A DNA stretch of 43,858 nucleotides from REEB470 sp032117095. Lineage in GTDB: Bacteria; Bacillota; Bacilli; Paenibacillales; YIM-B00363. The stretch is from positions 1 to 43,858 of the forward strand of contig JAULZZ010000004.1 in NCBI GenBank assembly GCA_032117095.1. The letters run 5' to 3'. Shown here piece after piece: positions 1 through 7,079 of the stretch. Each line of letters begins with the position of its first letter. The stretch's first letter is position 1. The notes under the pieces are model-generated. The model was not told where the DNA came from and ran no database searches. It saw only the letters and a program-made list of their open reading frames with translations. Position numbers and translations under genes: made by a program.

Positions 1-938
1 TCTATGACGAACCTTTTACATTCAAAAACGAAATGTGGGCGTATACAACTGAAAATAAAACTTCAGTAAAGTATTTGTATTATTTACTGAAAAATAGTAT
101 ACATCAATTCAGAGACGCAGCCTCTGGTATGGGTTCATTGCCACAGATATCGTTAAAAGTAACTGAAGAATTTCTAATCCCCCTCCCCCCGCTCCCGATC
201 CAACAAGAAATTGTGCGCATCCTAGACACCTTCACAGCGCTTATAGAAGCGCTTACAGCAGAGCTTTCAGCAGAGCTTTCAGCGAGGAAGAAGCAGTATG
301 CGTATTATCGGGACAAGTTGTTGACGTTTGGGGAGGATGTGCCTATTGTGGCACTTGGTGATATTTCTAGTATTTCTAGAGGTGGAAATTTTCAGAAAAA
401 AGATTTTTCAGAAATAGGTGTCCCTTGTATCCATTACGGACAAATATATACCCGTTATGGTTTATCAGCACACCAAACAATCACGAATGTTACAAATGAA
501 GCTGCTCAAAAATCCAAATTTGCTTCTAAAAACAATATAATAATGGCAGTAACTAGTGAAAACATTGATGATATATGTAAGTGTGTAGCTTGGTTGGGCG
601 ATAAAGATATTGCAGTAAGTGGACATACTGCGATTATAAAACATGAACAAAATCCTAAGTATTTAGCTTATTACTTTCATACTTCAATGTTTTCTAACCA
701 GAAAAGAAAACTTGCTCATGGCACTAAGGTGATAGAAGTAACACCAAGTAAATTAGCAAATATAAAAATCCCCCTTCCCCCGCTCGCCGAACAAGCCCGC
801 ATTGTCGCTATCCTTGACCGCTTCGACACCCTCGTCAACGACCTGACAAACGGTCTGCCCGCCGAAATCGAAGCAAGACGCAAACAATACGCATATTACC
901 GCGACAAATTATTGACCTTTCCAGAGGCGAGCGGATGA
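1..938 (+). CDS. hsdS: Type I restriction-modification specificity subunit HsdS, 5' truncated by window edge
   Basis: The frame is open from base 3, so the true start lies upstream; 311 residues are visible of a family usually near 400. HsdS chooses the DNA target of the HsdR2M2S complex through two target-recognition domains (TRDs). What is seen is the end of TRD1, a central conserved region, a complete TRD2 and a C-terminal conserved region. The two conserved regions share the motif KQYAYYRDKLLTF, and each TRD ends in IPLPPL followed by Q-x(3)-IV-x-ILD, the duplicated HsdS layout. The central region carries the tetrapeptide repeat TAEL-SAEL-SA, encoded by two 12-bp units at 255-278. The TRDs are visibly more AT-rich than the linkers, as expected for recombining specificity genes. 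hsdM and hsdR are not in the window. Family assignment is firm; the recognised sequence cannot be told. Confidence 0.93.
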   Translation, partial: YDEPFTFKNEMWAYTTENKTSVKYLYYLLKNSIHQFRDAASGMGSLPQISLKVTEEFLIPLPPLPIQQEIVRILDTFTALIEALTAELSAELSARKKQYAYYRDKLLTFGEDVPIVALGDISSISRGGNFQKKDFSEIGVPCIHYGQIYTRYGLSAHQTITNVTNEAAQKSKFASKNNIIMAVTSENIDDICKCVAWLGDKDIAVSGHTAIIKHEQNPKYLAYYFHTSMFSNQKRKLAHGTKVIEVTPSKLANIKIPLPPLAEQARIVAILDRFDTLVNDLTNGLPAEIEARRKQYAYYRDKLLTFPEASG

Positions 939-990
939 TACGCATCACGATTTCAACCCAATGTCCACAGGTTATACGAAACACTGATTA
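936..990. repeat. Fragment of palindromic repeat (group C) abutting the hsdS stop
   Basis: The motif ACGATTTCAACCC after ATACGCATC matches the left end of the fuller copy at 2868. It starts in the hsdS TGA. A second terminal motif, ACGAAACACTGATTA, follows at about 976-990. The rest of the element is missing or replaced by the group B repeat that begins at 991. Confidence 0.5.
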
Positions 991-1089
991 GGGAACCTCT
1001 ATAAACCACTTCATAATCATAAACATGAACAAAAAAGAGAGTGCTTACCATAGGTCGATTTTTTAACAAGCAGGTTTATAGAGGTACCC
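991..1089. repeat. Palindromic repeat, group B copy 1
   Basis: A 99-bp element bounded by inverted arms of 17 bp with one mismatch: GGGAACCTCTATAAACC at 991-1007 and GGTTTATAGAGGTACCC at 1073-1089. A degenerate copy of the same length lies at 33157-33255. No coding capacity is seen, so it is a candidate non-autonomous (MITE-like) element or an RNA hairpin. The rest of the gap to cimA (1090-1232) holds nothing recognisable. Confidence 0.65.
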
Positions 1090-1232
1090 TCCATCAATAA
1101 AAAAATACCTCGTTTTCCCCACGAAATAAAGAAACAAAAATCCCCCTATGATTACAACACAATTCGAATGCATTTCAGGCGGTGTGTTTCTGTTGCATCC
1201 TGCGGTTTTTTTCGACGAATTCCCCTTCAAGA

Positions 1233-2810
1233 CTACCCCGTTTTTTGTACTCCAATCAGGGCGTAACGAATGCTATCGACGATGGCTTCCCAGCTCGCTT
1301 CAATCACATTTTCGCTCACGCCCACCGTACTCCACGTATCCATGAAATTAGACGATTCGATCAACACACGCACTTTTGAGGCGGTCGCTTCTTTGTCATT
1401 GATTGCTCGTACTTTATAGTCGGTGAGATGCAAGTCGGCGATGACAGGAAAAAAGGGCAACAATGCTTTTCGCAATGCATTGTCTAACGCATGGATCGGC
1501 CCGTTCCCTTCGGCAACCGTATACACCATTTCTCCATGCACGTTGAGTTTTAAGATGGCTTCAGAGGCGAGCGGGGACGCAGGGTGTTTTGTCATCGTAA
1601 GTTTGACCGATTCGATCGTAAACGGTTCCTGATACACGCCAAACGTACGACGCATCAGCAGTTCTAACGTCGCATCCGCTCCTTCAAACTGATAGCCTTG
1701 GTGCTCCATGGTCTTGATCGTGTCCATGAGTTGACGAGATGACGCATTCGATAAATCAAAGGAAACGTTGAGCTGTTGAGCCTTAAAAACAAGGTTGCTC
1801 ATGCCTGCTAATTCTGAAACAAGCACACGTTGCTCATTGCCCACAAGCGCAGGAGAAATATGCTCGTACGTTTTTGGGTGACGTAACACTGCGGAGACGT
1901 GGATGCCCCCTTTGTGTGCAAAAGCCGCGCGACCAACGTACGGTTGGTTTACGGGAATCGATACGTTGGCGATTTCACCGATGTAACGGGCGGCGTTCGT
2001 CAAAGAGGCGAGGTTTTCTGTGGCGATGCAGGAGTAGCCGAATTTGAGTTGGAGGTTGGGGATGATCGAGACTAAGTTTGCATTGCCACACCGTTCTCCG
2101 ACCCCGTTAAACGTGCCTTGGACGTGTCGGGCGCCTGCTTCGACAGCAGCCAGCGAGTTGGCGACGCCGAGTTCACAATCGTTGTGGGCATGAATGCCGA
2201 TAGGGATGGTGAAACGACCGACAACATCGGTCACAATACGTGTAATTTGGTGGGGCATGGTGCCCCCATTCGTATCGCATAAGACGAGGGCATCCGCCCC
2301 CGCAGCACAGGCTTCATAGATAGTTTTTAGGGCATATGCTTCGTTGTGCGTATAGCCATCAAAAAAATGTTCCGCATCGTAGATCACTTCGAGACCGTGC
2401 TGTTTGAGATAACGAATTGATTGTGCGATCATGCGGACGTTTTCTTCTAATGTTGTTTGGAGAGCGGTCTCCACATGAAAATCCCATGACTTCCCAAAAA
2501 TGGTGACTACTTTTGCGCCACACGAAAGAAGTGCACGCAAATTAGGGTCTTCCTCGGGGGAGAGGTCTTTGCGGCGGGTACTCCCAAAAGCGGTAATTTT
2601 CGCATGTCGCCACGTCATTTGCTGGGCACGTGCAAAAAATTCGATGTCTTTGGCGTTGCTTCCTGGCCAGCCCCCTTCAATATAATGAATCCCCAATTCG
2701 TCTAACTTTTGGGCAATTTTTAGTTTATCGGAAACGGTGAGGCTGATGCCTTCCCCTTGTGTACCATCGCGTAGCGTCGTATCAAAAAGCATGACGTTAG
2801 CTCCATTCAC
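1233..2810 (-). CDS. cimA: Citramalate synthase (alpha-IPM synthase family)
   Basis: The enzyme condenses pyruvate with acetyl-CoA to (R)-citramalate, giving a threonine-independent route to 2-oxobutyrate and isoleucine. The 525-residue protein begins its TIM barrel with DTTLRDGTQGEG (residues 10-21), carries the metal-binding HAHND motif near residue 205 and NGVGERCGN in the barrel, and ends in a LeuA-type allosteric domain. The overall pattern (GGWPGSNAKD, SNLVFKAQQL) fits CimA rather than LeuA. The start is GTG at 2810, chosen because GGGAGGT lies 8 bases upstream and the barrel follows at once. ilvD, 5 kb away on the same strand, acts later in the same branched-chain pathway. A likely extended -10 promoter lies at 3083, which would give a leader of about 265 nt containing a group C repeat. 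2-Isopropylmalate or homocitrate synthase is a less likely reading. Confidence 0.92.
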   Translation of the reverse strand: MNGANVMLFDTTLRDGTQGEGISLTVSDKLKIAQKLDELGIHYIEGGWPGSNAKDIEFFARAQQMTWRHAKITAFGSTRRKDLSPEEDPNLRALLSCGAKVVTIFGKSWDFHVETALQTTLEENVRMIAQSIRYLKQHGLEVIYDAEHFFDGYTHNEAYALKTIYEACAAGADALVLCDTNGGTMPHQITRIVTDVVGRFTIPIGIHAHNDCELGVANSLAAVEAGARHVQGTFNGVGERCGNANLVSIIPNLQLKFGYSCIATENLASLTNAARYIGEIANVSIPVNQPYVGRAAFAHKGGIHVSAVLRHPKTYEHISPALVGNEQRVLVSELAGMSNLVFKAQQLNVSFDLSNASSRQLMDTIKTMEHQGYQFEGADATLELLMRRTFGVYQEPFTIESVKLTMTKHPASPLASEAILKLNVHGEMVYTVAEGNGPIHALDNALRKALLPFFPVIADLHLTDYKVRAINDKEATASKVRVLIESSNFMDTWSTVGVSENVIEASWEAIVDSIRYALIGVQKTG

Positions 2811-2867
2811 AGTATGTACCTCCCTGGTGGGTTCTTTTGGTCGTGTGGTGTGTGGGGGGATGAACGG

Positions 2868-2998
2868 ATACGAAATACGATTTCAACCCATATCCCCTGC
2901 GGAAAGGCTACGTCTTTCCGCCTCGGTTAAAACGTCTTTTGCTTTCTCGCAAAAGGAAACCCTCTGTGTATGTGTTTTCAATATGTGATTCGTCGTAT
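2868..2998. repeat. Palindromic repeat, group C copy 1
   Basis: About 131 bp with imperfect inverted ends (ATACGAAATACGATTTCAAC on the left, the complement of a GATTCGTCGTAT end on the right) and an internal hairpin GCGGAAAGGCTACGTCTTTCCGC. Related copies lie at 7627, 10868, 10997 and 26994, and share TTAAAACG and the CTCGCAAAAGGAAACCCTCT-type core. It lies in the presumed 5' leader of cimA. Confidence 0.65.
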
Positions 2999-3082
2999 GA
3001 GTATGGGCTGAGAGGGCATCGCCTTGTGCGGTTGTGCGCACAGCATTCCATAAACACCATACCACCACGGTATTTCCTTGCC

Positions 3083-3088
3083 ATTATA
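3083..3088 (-). promoter_or_regulatory. Extended -10 promoter element, probably for cimA
   Basis: On the minus strand the sequence reads ATGGTATAATGG, an extended -10 (TGG plus TATAAT). No good -35 was found 17 bp upstream. Just downstream is the inverted repeat ATACC-GTGGT-GGTAT (about 3058-3072), which could be an operator or a small 5' hairpin. It lies about 270 bp upstream of the cimA start. Confidence 0.45.
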
Positions 3089-3164
3089 CCATGGATACAT
3101 ACATATAGGAAAAAGCAAACTTGCAACAGACGCATGAGCAAAAAAAGTTTGGTGCATGGTGCGT

Positions 3165-3193
3165 TTGAAATTTCCGGCGACTTCGTTTATGAT
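3165..3193 (+). promoter_or_regulatory. Sigma-A promoter for fer
   Basis: TTGAAA at 3165-3170 and TATGAT at 3188-3193 are separated by 17 bp. The expected transcript starts near 3200, about 37 nt before the fer ATG. Confidence 0.75.
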
Positions 3194-3236
3194 AAAAAGG
3201 TGTATATGGTTCACAGTATGGAAAGGAGGATGTGCG

Positions 3237-3473
3237 ATGAGCAAGTATACTTGGGTAGACAAAGAGACGTGTATTGCTTGTGGGGCATGCGGCGCCACGG
3301 CGCCAGACATCTATGATTATGACAATGAGGGATTGGCGGAAGTCATCTATGACGGAGACAACAATCGCGGGGTCGCCGAAATTCCGAGCAATTTGTATGA
3401 TGACTTGCAAGATGCCTCTGAGGGGTGTCCGACTGGCTCGATTAAGATCCAAGAAACCCCCTTTGATTTGTGA
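3237..3473 (+). CDS. fer: Ferredoxin, single [4Fe-4S] type
   Basis: A 78-residue soluble electron carrier closely resembling B. subtilis Fer. The cluster ligands are C-I-A-C-G-A-C near residues 11-17 and the distal Cys of EGCPTGSIK. The sequence APDIYDYDNEGLA is typical of the Bacilli protein. The ATG at 3237 follows AAGGAGG with good spacing; an upstream in-frame extension is possible but has no ribosome site and no similarity. It appears to be a single-gene unit with its own sigma-A promoter. In Bacilli this ferredoxin serves electron transfer to cytochrome P450s and desaturase-type partners; the partner here is not shown. The following 177 bp before the next gene hold nothing recognisable. 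Confidence 0.95.
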   Translation: MSKYTWVDKETCIACGACGATAPDIYDYDNEGLAEVIYDGDNNRGVAEIPSNLYDDLQDASEGCPTGSIKIQETPFDL

Positions 3474-3650
3474 ACCGTGTGTAAGATAGCACGTTACACC
3501 ATGCAGGGCAACCGAAGACGTCATCGTTGTCATATTCGCCCAGTTGAATAAGGTGGCGCAATGCGACACACCCGATTGTGATACGTGGGAAGGAACCCCA
3601 GCGGTTCACCGCACGATCATCGTGTCGGGTGTATTCGTGTGTGCTGATCG

Positions 3651-3788
3651 TTAGTTCGTCGTAAAGAGGATGAGGGCAGCCATGCCCAAAATAACCACAA
3701 CAAAGGCCACGATGCTCCAAATGAGCGGTTTGCGGGACTTTTTTCGTGGGGCGATCGGTTGGATCGGTCGTATGCGACGACGACTCAT
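3651..3788 (-). CDS. Small single-pass membrane protein, 45 aa, unknown function
   Basis: An ATG at 3788 is preceded by AAAGGAG at a spacing of about 8, which supports a real gene. The product has a strongly basic N-terminal half (SRRRIRPIQPIAPRKKSRKP) followed by one hydrophobic helix of about 20 residues (LIWSIVAFVVVILGMAALIL) and a very short tail. The positive-inside rule predicts a cytoplasmic N-terminus. Longer in-frame starts exist, reaching to 3965, but they have no ribosome site and would enter the region before pyrD. The function is unknown. It lies between fer and pyrD, is convergent with fer and divergent from pyrD, so it is not clearly in an operon with either. Confidence 0.6.
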   Translation of the reverse strand: MSRRRIRPIQPIAPRKKSRKPLIWSIVAFVVVILGMAALILFTTN

Positions 3789-3980
3789 GGGATTTCTCTC
3801 CTTTTGGGGATGAATAGCGTCCGTGTCACGCATGGCACAGCGATGCCCATCGGACACTTCCACGATAGACGGTGAGACCATTGTAAACATTTCGACAAAA
3901 CCATTCAATAGAACGACCATATAAAAACATGAATCTTGTATGCCGAGCGCAATACACAGGAGCAAGGGGGAGGAGTAGCG

Positions 3981-5081
3981 GTGTACGCTTGGATTAAAAA
4001 AGGACTATTTCAATTTGATCCGGAGCAAGCGCATCATTGGACGGTGGCGATGTTGGCGTATGCATCCAAACGTCCAGCACTGCTCCGTATGTGGCACACG
4101 TGGAATCCATCGTCGGACGACGTGTCGCGATTGGCGACGACGTGTTGTGGGCATACGTATGCGCATCCACTCGGGTTGTCTGCGGGGCTGGATAAAAACG
4201 GGGTAGCCGTGGAAGCGTGGGAGGCGTTTGGGTTTGCGTTTACCGAAGTCGGGACGGTCACGCCCTTGGCACAAGCAGGGAACGAGCGACCACGGTTGTT
4301 TCGGTTGCTTGCGGAGGAGGCGTTGATCAACCGCATGGGTTTTAACAACGACGGGGCAGAGCGACTCGCACAACGCTTACAGCAGACGCACGCACGCAAC
4401 CCCGTATGGATCAATATTGGCAAAAACAAAGCGACTCCCAACGAACAAGCACTCCAAGATTACGTGTTCAATTTAGAGCGTCTGTATGCATATGGCAATG
4501 TGTTTGTCGTCAATGTGAGTTCCCCGAATACGCCAGGATTGCGTGATTTACAAGAGGGGGAGACCATGCACACCTTGCTGGCAGCCCTCGTCGCCAAACG
4601 TACCGCCTTGGTGCACCAAAACCAAGCGAAAAAACCGCTCATGGTTAAAATTTCGCCCGATCTTTCCGATAATCAACTTGCAGACACAGTGCAGGCGATT
4701 GAGAAGGCGGGGATCGATGGGATTGTCGCGACGAACACGACGATGCACCGCGATGGCGTGGCGCAAGCATATCACCGTGATCAAGCAGGGGGTCTGAGCG
4801 GACAGCCCCTAAAAGCACGTGCGACAGCGGTCATTCGTGACGTGTACAAAGCGACACAAGGGCGCATTCCGATTATTGGGAGCGGAGGCATACGCAACGC
4901 TGAGGATGCATATGAGAAAATACAAGCGGGCGCAACGTTGGTACAACTGTATACCGCCCTGATTTACGAAGGCCCTGCCCTCGTGCAACGGATCGTGTCT
5001 TCGTTAGCCAAACGGGTGGAACAAGAGGGTTTCACATCGATTCAGCAAGCAGTCGGCGCAAAAACACACGTGTCATACTAA
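3981..5081 (+). CDS. pyrD: Dihydroorotate dehydrogenase, quinone-dependent class 2
   Basis: The enzyme oxidises dihydroorotate to orotate in pyrimidine synthesis, passing electrons through FMN to membrane quinone. The 366-residue protein has the class 2 N-terminal membrane-association helices (YAWIKKGLFQFDPEQAHHWT), then GLSAGLDKNG, the signature RMGFNNDGA, the active-site serine segment NVSSPNTPGLRDLQ, and FMN-phosphate loops IIGSGGIRN and GATLVQLYTALIYEGP. The start is GTG at 3981, preceded by GGGGGAGGAG. Most Bacillus species carry the class 1B PyrD/PyrK pair inside the pyr operon; here a class 2 enzyme stands alone, as in staphylococci, so no PyrK partner is needed. Its TAA stop forms part of the adjacent group A palindromic repeat. 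Confidence 0.95.
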   Translation: MYAWIKKGLFQFDPEQAHHWTVAMLAYASKRPALLRMWHTWNPSSDDVSRLATTCCGHTYAHPLGLSAGLDKNGVAVEAWEAFGFAFTEVGTVTPLAQAGNERPRLFRLLAEEALINRMGFNNDGAERLAQRLQQTHARNPVWINIGKNKATPNEQALQDYVFNLERLYAYGNVFVVNVSSPNTPGLRDLQEGETMHTLLAALVAKRTALVHQNQAKKPLMVKISPDLSDNQLADTVQAIEKAGIDGIVATNTTMHRDGVAQAYHRDQAGGLSGQPLKARATAVIRDVYKATQGRIPIIGSGGIRNAEDAYEKIQAGATLVQLYTALIYEGPALVQRIVSSLAKRVEQEGFTSIQQAVGAKTHVSY

Positions 5082-5185
5082 TACGAAACACGGATTAAAA
5101 ACGCCCATACCAAGAACCCCATTTCACAAGAAATCACGGTGCTTTTTAACCAATAAGATTCTTGTATTCAAAAAGTGTTTAGTAC
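5076..5185. repeat. Palindromic repeat, group A copy 1
   Basis: About 110 bp from the pyrD stop (TACTAATACG...) to TTTAGTAC. The terminal inverted repeat is of the type AAACAC-GATT-AAAAAC, pairing imperfectly with the complement of TATTCAAAAAGTGTTTAGTA. The core (CATTTCACAAGAAATCACGG) is identical in the copy at 42684. Copy 2 is at 26247. Confidence 0.7.
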
Positions 5186-5311
5186 AAGTACATCTAAAGA
5201 AGGATGCTTTCCCCTGTTTGGCGGAAGGCACGAGAAATTTTCACTGTGCTGTGGAATGCATCCTACAGGTGCACAAAGAGCAGGGCAAAGGGAGAAAAGA
5301 GGGGAGTGACC

Positions 5312-6148
5312 ATGGACGGTCGGGACTGGAGCAAATTTTTGATTCCGTATGAACAAGCGGTAGAAGAGCTAAAAGTGAAATTTCGGTTTGTGCGCGCAGA
5401 GCTTAAAAAACGTGACGAATATTCGCCGATCGAGTTTGTGACTGGGCGGATTAAACAAGTGTCGAGCATCCTAGAAAAAGCAAAGCGACTGCGCATTTCT
5501 TTTGACGACATGGAGCACCAGATCGAGGACATTGCAGGCATTCGGATCATGTGTCAGTTTGTCGCCGACATTCATCATTTGGCAAAAGCGATTCGTGCCC
5601 GCAAGGACATGACGATCGTCCAAGAAAAGGACTACATTCGGCACAAAAAACCAAGTGGCTATCGCAGCTACCATATGATCGTGTTGTATCCCATTCAGAC
5701 GTCGCTAGGGATGAAAAACGTGCTAGTAGAAATTCAACTGCGTACGTTAGCGATGAATTTTTGGGCGACGATCGAACATTCGCTCAGTTATAAATTTGGC
5801 GATCAATTGCCCAAACACATTTATGAACGGCTGCATCGCGCTGCCGAAGCGGCTTTTCATTTGGATGAAGAAATGTCTTCGATCCGCGAAGACATCGTCC
5901 AAGCACAAAAATTGTTTGAAGAGCAATCTGTACTCGTTTCCTCCGTGCTACAGGGCGTACAAGAGCTGTATTTTTACAACATGGTCAAGGAAGCAAATGC
6001 GTTTCATTCCGAATTTGGCGAGGTCGTTGCCTCCGATGGGCGACATGCGTTGCGTGGGCTACACGATAAAATCCAGATGACAATCTCAGCAGCACGCCAA
6101 CAATATGGAACCCAAAATCATTTTTCATCATGGCAGTCCCCCCCGTGA
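5312..6148 (+). CDS. relQ: Small alarmone synthetase, RelQ/SasB (YjbM) type, with C-terminal extension
   Basis: It transfers pyrophosphate from ATP to GTP or GDP to make (p)ppGpp, with no hydrolase domain. The first 200 or so residues follow B. subtilis YjbM closely: IPYEQAVEELKVK, SPIEFVTGRIK, IEDIAGIRIMCQFV, KPSGYRSYHMIVLYP, VEIQLRTLAMNFWATIEHSL. The ATG at 5312 follows GAGGGGAGTG. The protein is 278 residues, while YjbM is about 211; the extra 65 or so residues (from about 212) carry no domain I recognise and are partly helical by composition. It stands alone after a group A repeat and ends in a terminator that overlaps its stop codon. Synthetase function is firm; the role of the extension is unknown. 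Confidence 0.92.
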   Translation: MDGRDWSKFLIPYEQAVEELKVKFRFVRAELKKRDEYSPIEFVTGRIKQVSSILEKAKRLRISFDDMEHQIEDIAGIRIMCQFVADIHHLAKAIRARKDMTIVQEKDYIRHKKPSGYRSYHMIVLYPIQTSLGMKNVLVEIQLRTLAMNFWATIEHSLSYKFGDQLPKHIYERLHRAAEAAFHLDEEMSSIREDIVQAQKLFEEQSVLVSSVLQGVQELYFYNMVKEANAFHSEFGEVVASDGRHALRGLHDKIQMTISAARQQYGTQNHFSSWQSPP

Positions 6149-6160
6149 GGGGGTTTTTTC
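6136..6160 (+). terminator. Intrinsic terminator of relQ
   Basis: CCCCC-GTGA-GGGGG stem followed by TTTTTT. The relQ TGA stop lies in the loop. Confidence 0.85.
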
Positions 6161-6258
6161 ATGGACGATAGCATGATACATGATAAAATCATGGATGAAA
6201 AGAAAGGCATTGTCGGTCTCTTTAGGGGGATAAGTGCACCCTCTCTTCGGCGTACCAA

Positions 6259-6300
6259 CAAAAAAACCCCCCTTTACATCGACGGATGCCAAAGGAGGGT
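6259..6300 (-). terminator. Intrinsic terminator of the thioredoxin-like gene
   Basis: On the minus strand the stem ACCCTCCTTT pairs with AAAGGGGGGT around a 15-nt loop, followed by TTTTTT. It lies 20 bp after the stop at 6320. Confidence 0.85.
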
Positions 6301-6319
6301 CAAAGAAAACGAAAGGGTA

Positions 6320-6850
6320 TTATGATTTCGTTTGTTTCGGCGTATACTTTTGTAAAAAATCCCGGTAGACGCTTTCAGTGCTGTCTGAGAGTTCATTGCC
6401 TGTACGGTCTACTTCGACGCCGTTCTCAAAGAAAATAAGCGTGGGCCATCCTTCAAGACCGTACTTTGCATAATCATTAGGGAATACTTTTACATTAAAC
6501 TGCCGGATGTCCGCCCCAATTTCTTTGGCGAGTGGCATTAACCGCGGCGTTGTTGCCAAACAAAAATTGCAATCAGGGGCAAAGAAGTAGACGAACAAAG
6601 ACTCTTTCTTTTCTAGACGTTCTTCTAGTTTTTTCGGTGTAATAATTTGTTGGTAATTCGGATCGTTGAGCAAGGCGACGGTCGGCTGTCCGAGCTGGGA
6701 TTGCGGAAGGCCATACGGGTTGTCTCCACTCGCTTTGTCAGCCGCTTGATTGAGTACGTATAAGGTGACCAACAAGACAACGAAGATGCCCAAATAAATT
6801 GCTACACGTTTTGCAATCGATGGTTTTTTGAATGACGGATTTTTTTCCAC
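6320..6850 (-). CDS. Membrane-anchored thioredoxin-like protein
   Basis: A predicted thiol-disulfide protein held on the outer face of the membrane. From the chosen start it has 176 residues: a short basic N-terminus, one transmembrane helix (about residues 15-33, AIYLGIFVVLLVTLYVL), an extracytoplasmic linker, then a thioredoxin fold with active site C94-N-F-C97 in FFAPDCNFC and the cis-proline segment GWPTLIFF. The start is taken as GTG at 6850 because AAAGGGTGG lies 6 bases upstream; an ATG at 6892 is in frame but has no ribosome site. It has its own promoter (6945-6974) and terminator. CNFC is not one of the classical CGPC or CEPC sites, so whether it acts as reductant or oxidant is open. 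Resembles the small membrane thioredoxins of Bacillus. Confidence 0.85.
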   Translation of the reverse strand: MEKNPSFKKPSIAKRVAIYLGIFVVLLVTLYVLNQAADKASGDNPYGLPQSQLGQPTVALLNDPNYQQIITPKKLEERLEKKESLFVYFFAPDCNFCLATTPRLMPLAKEIGADIRQFNVKVFPNDYAKYGLEGWPTLIFFENGVEVDRTGNELSDSTESVYRDFLQKYTPKQTKS

Positions 6851-6944
6851 GGGGATCCACCCTTTCTTTAATGGATGTGGTTCGGATGGCATGCGCAGGG
6901 CGAAAGCCCATTGCGATGATCCATACTGGCTTAAGAATAAAAAT

Positions 6945-6974
6945 AATGTACTTTTTTATTTTGTCGGGCGTCAA
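6945..6974 (-). promoter_or_regulatory. Sigma-A promoter for the thioredoxin-like gene
   Basis: On the minus strand TTGACG (6969-6974) and TACATT (6945-6950) are 18 bp apart, about 90 bp upstream of the GTG start. Confidence 0.6.
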
Positions 6975-7018
6975 ACCACAGTGTTTCACCATGGGGGCAC
7001 TGCGATAAACCGATTTGT

Positions 7019-7053
7019 AAAAAAATCACTTCGCCGTAAACGGGCGCTTTTTT
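7019..7053 (-). terminator. Probable bidirectional terminator downstream of sprT
   Basis: CGCC-GTAAACG-GGCG hairpin at 7032-7046, flanked by a T run on the plus strand (CTTTTTT) and a T run a few bases away on the minus strand. It lies between sprT and the thioredoxin promoter. Confidence 0.45.
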
Positions 7054-7079
7054 GCTTATGTTTATACGGATGATGCGCT

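Noticed and set aside
33..938. Reading hsdS as an intact 301-residue gene starting at base 33
   Set aside because: The frame stays open upstream to base 3 and the first recognition domain would be cut short, so the gene is truncated by the window edge.
2811..3236. T-box or other amino-acid riboswitch upstream of cimA
   Set aside because: The region was read on the minus strand for the conserved T-box (TGG-N-ACCGCG); only the partial ACCGTGGTGGTA-like inverted repeat was found, and the rest is a repeat element.
3442..3720. A 92-codon minus-strand frame between fer and the 45-aa protein gene
   Set aside because: No ribosome site, overlaps both neighbours, and no similarity that I recognise; I could not reconstruct a frameshifted gene either.
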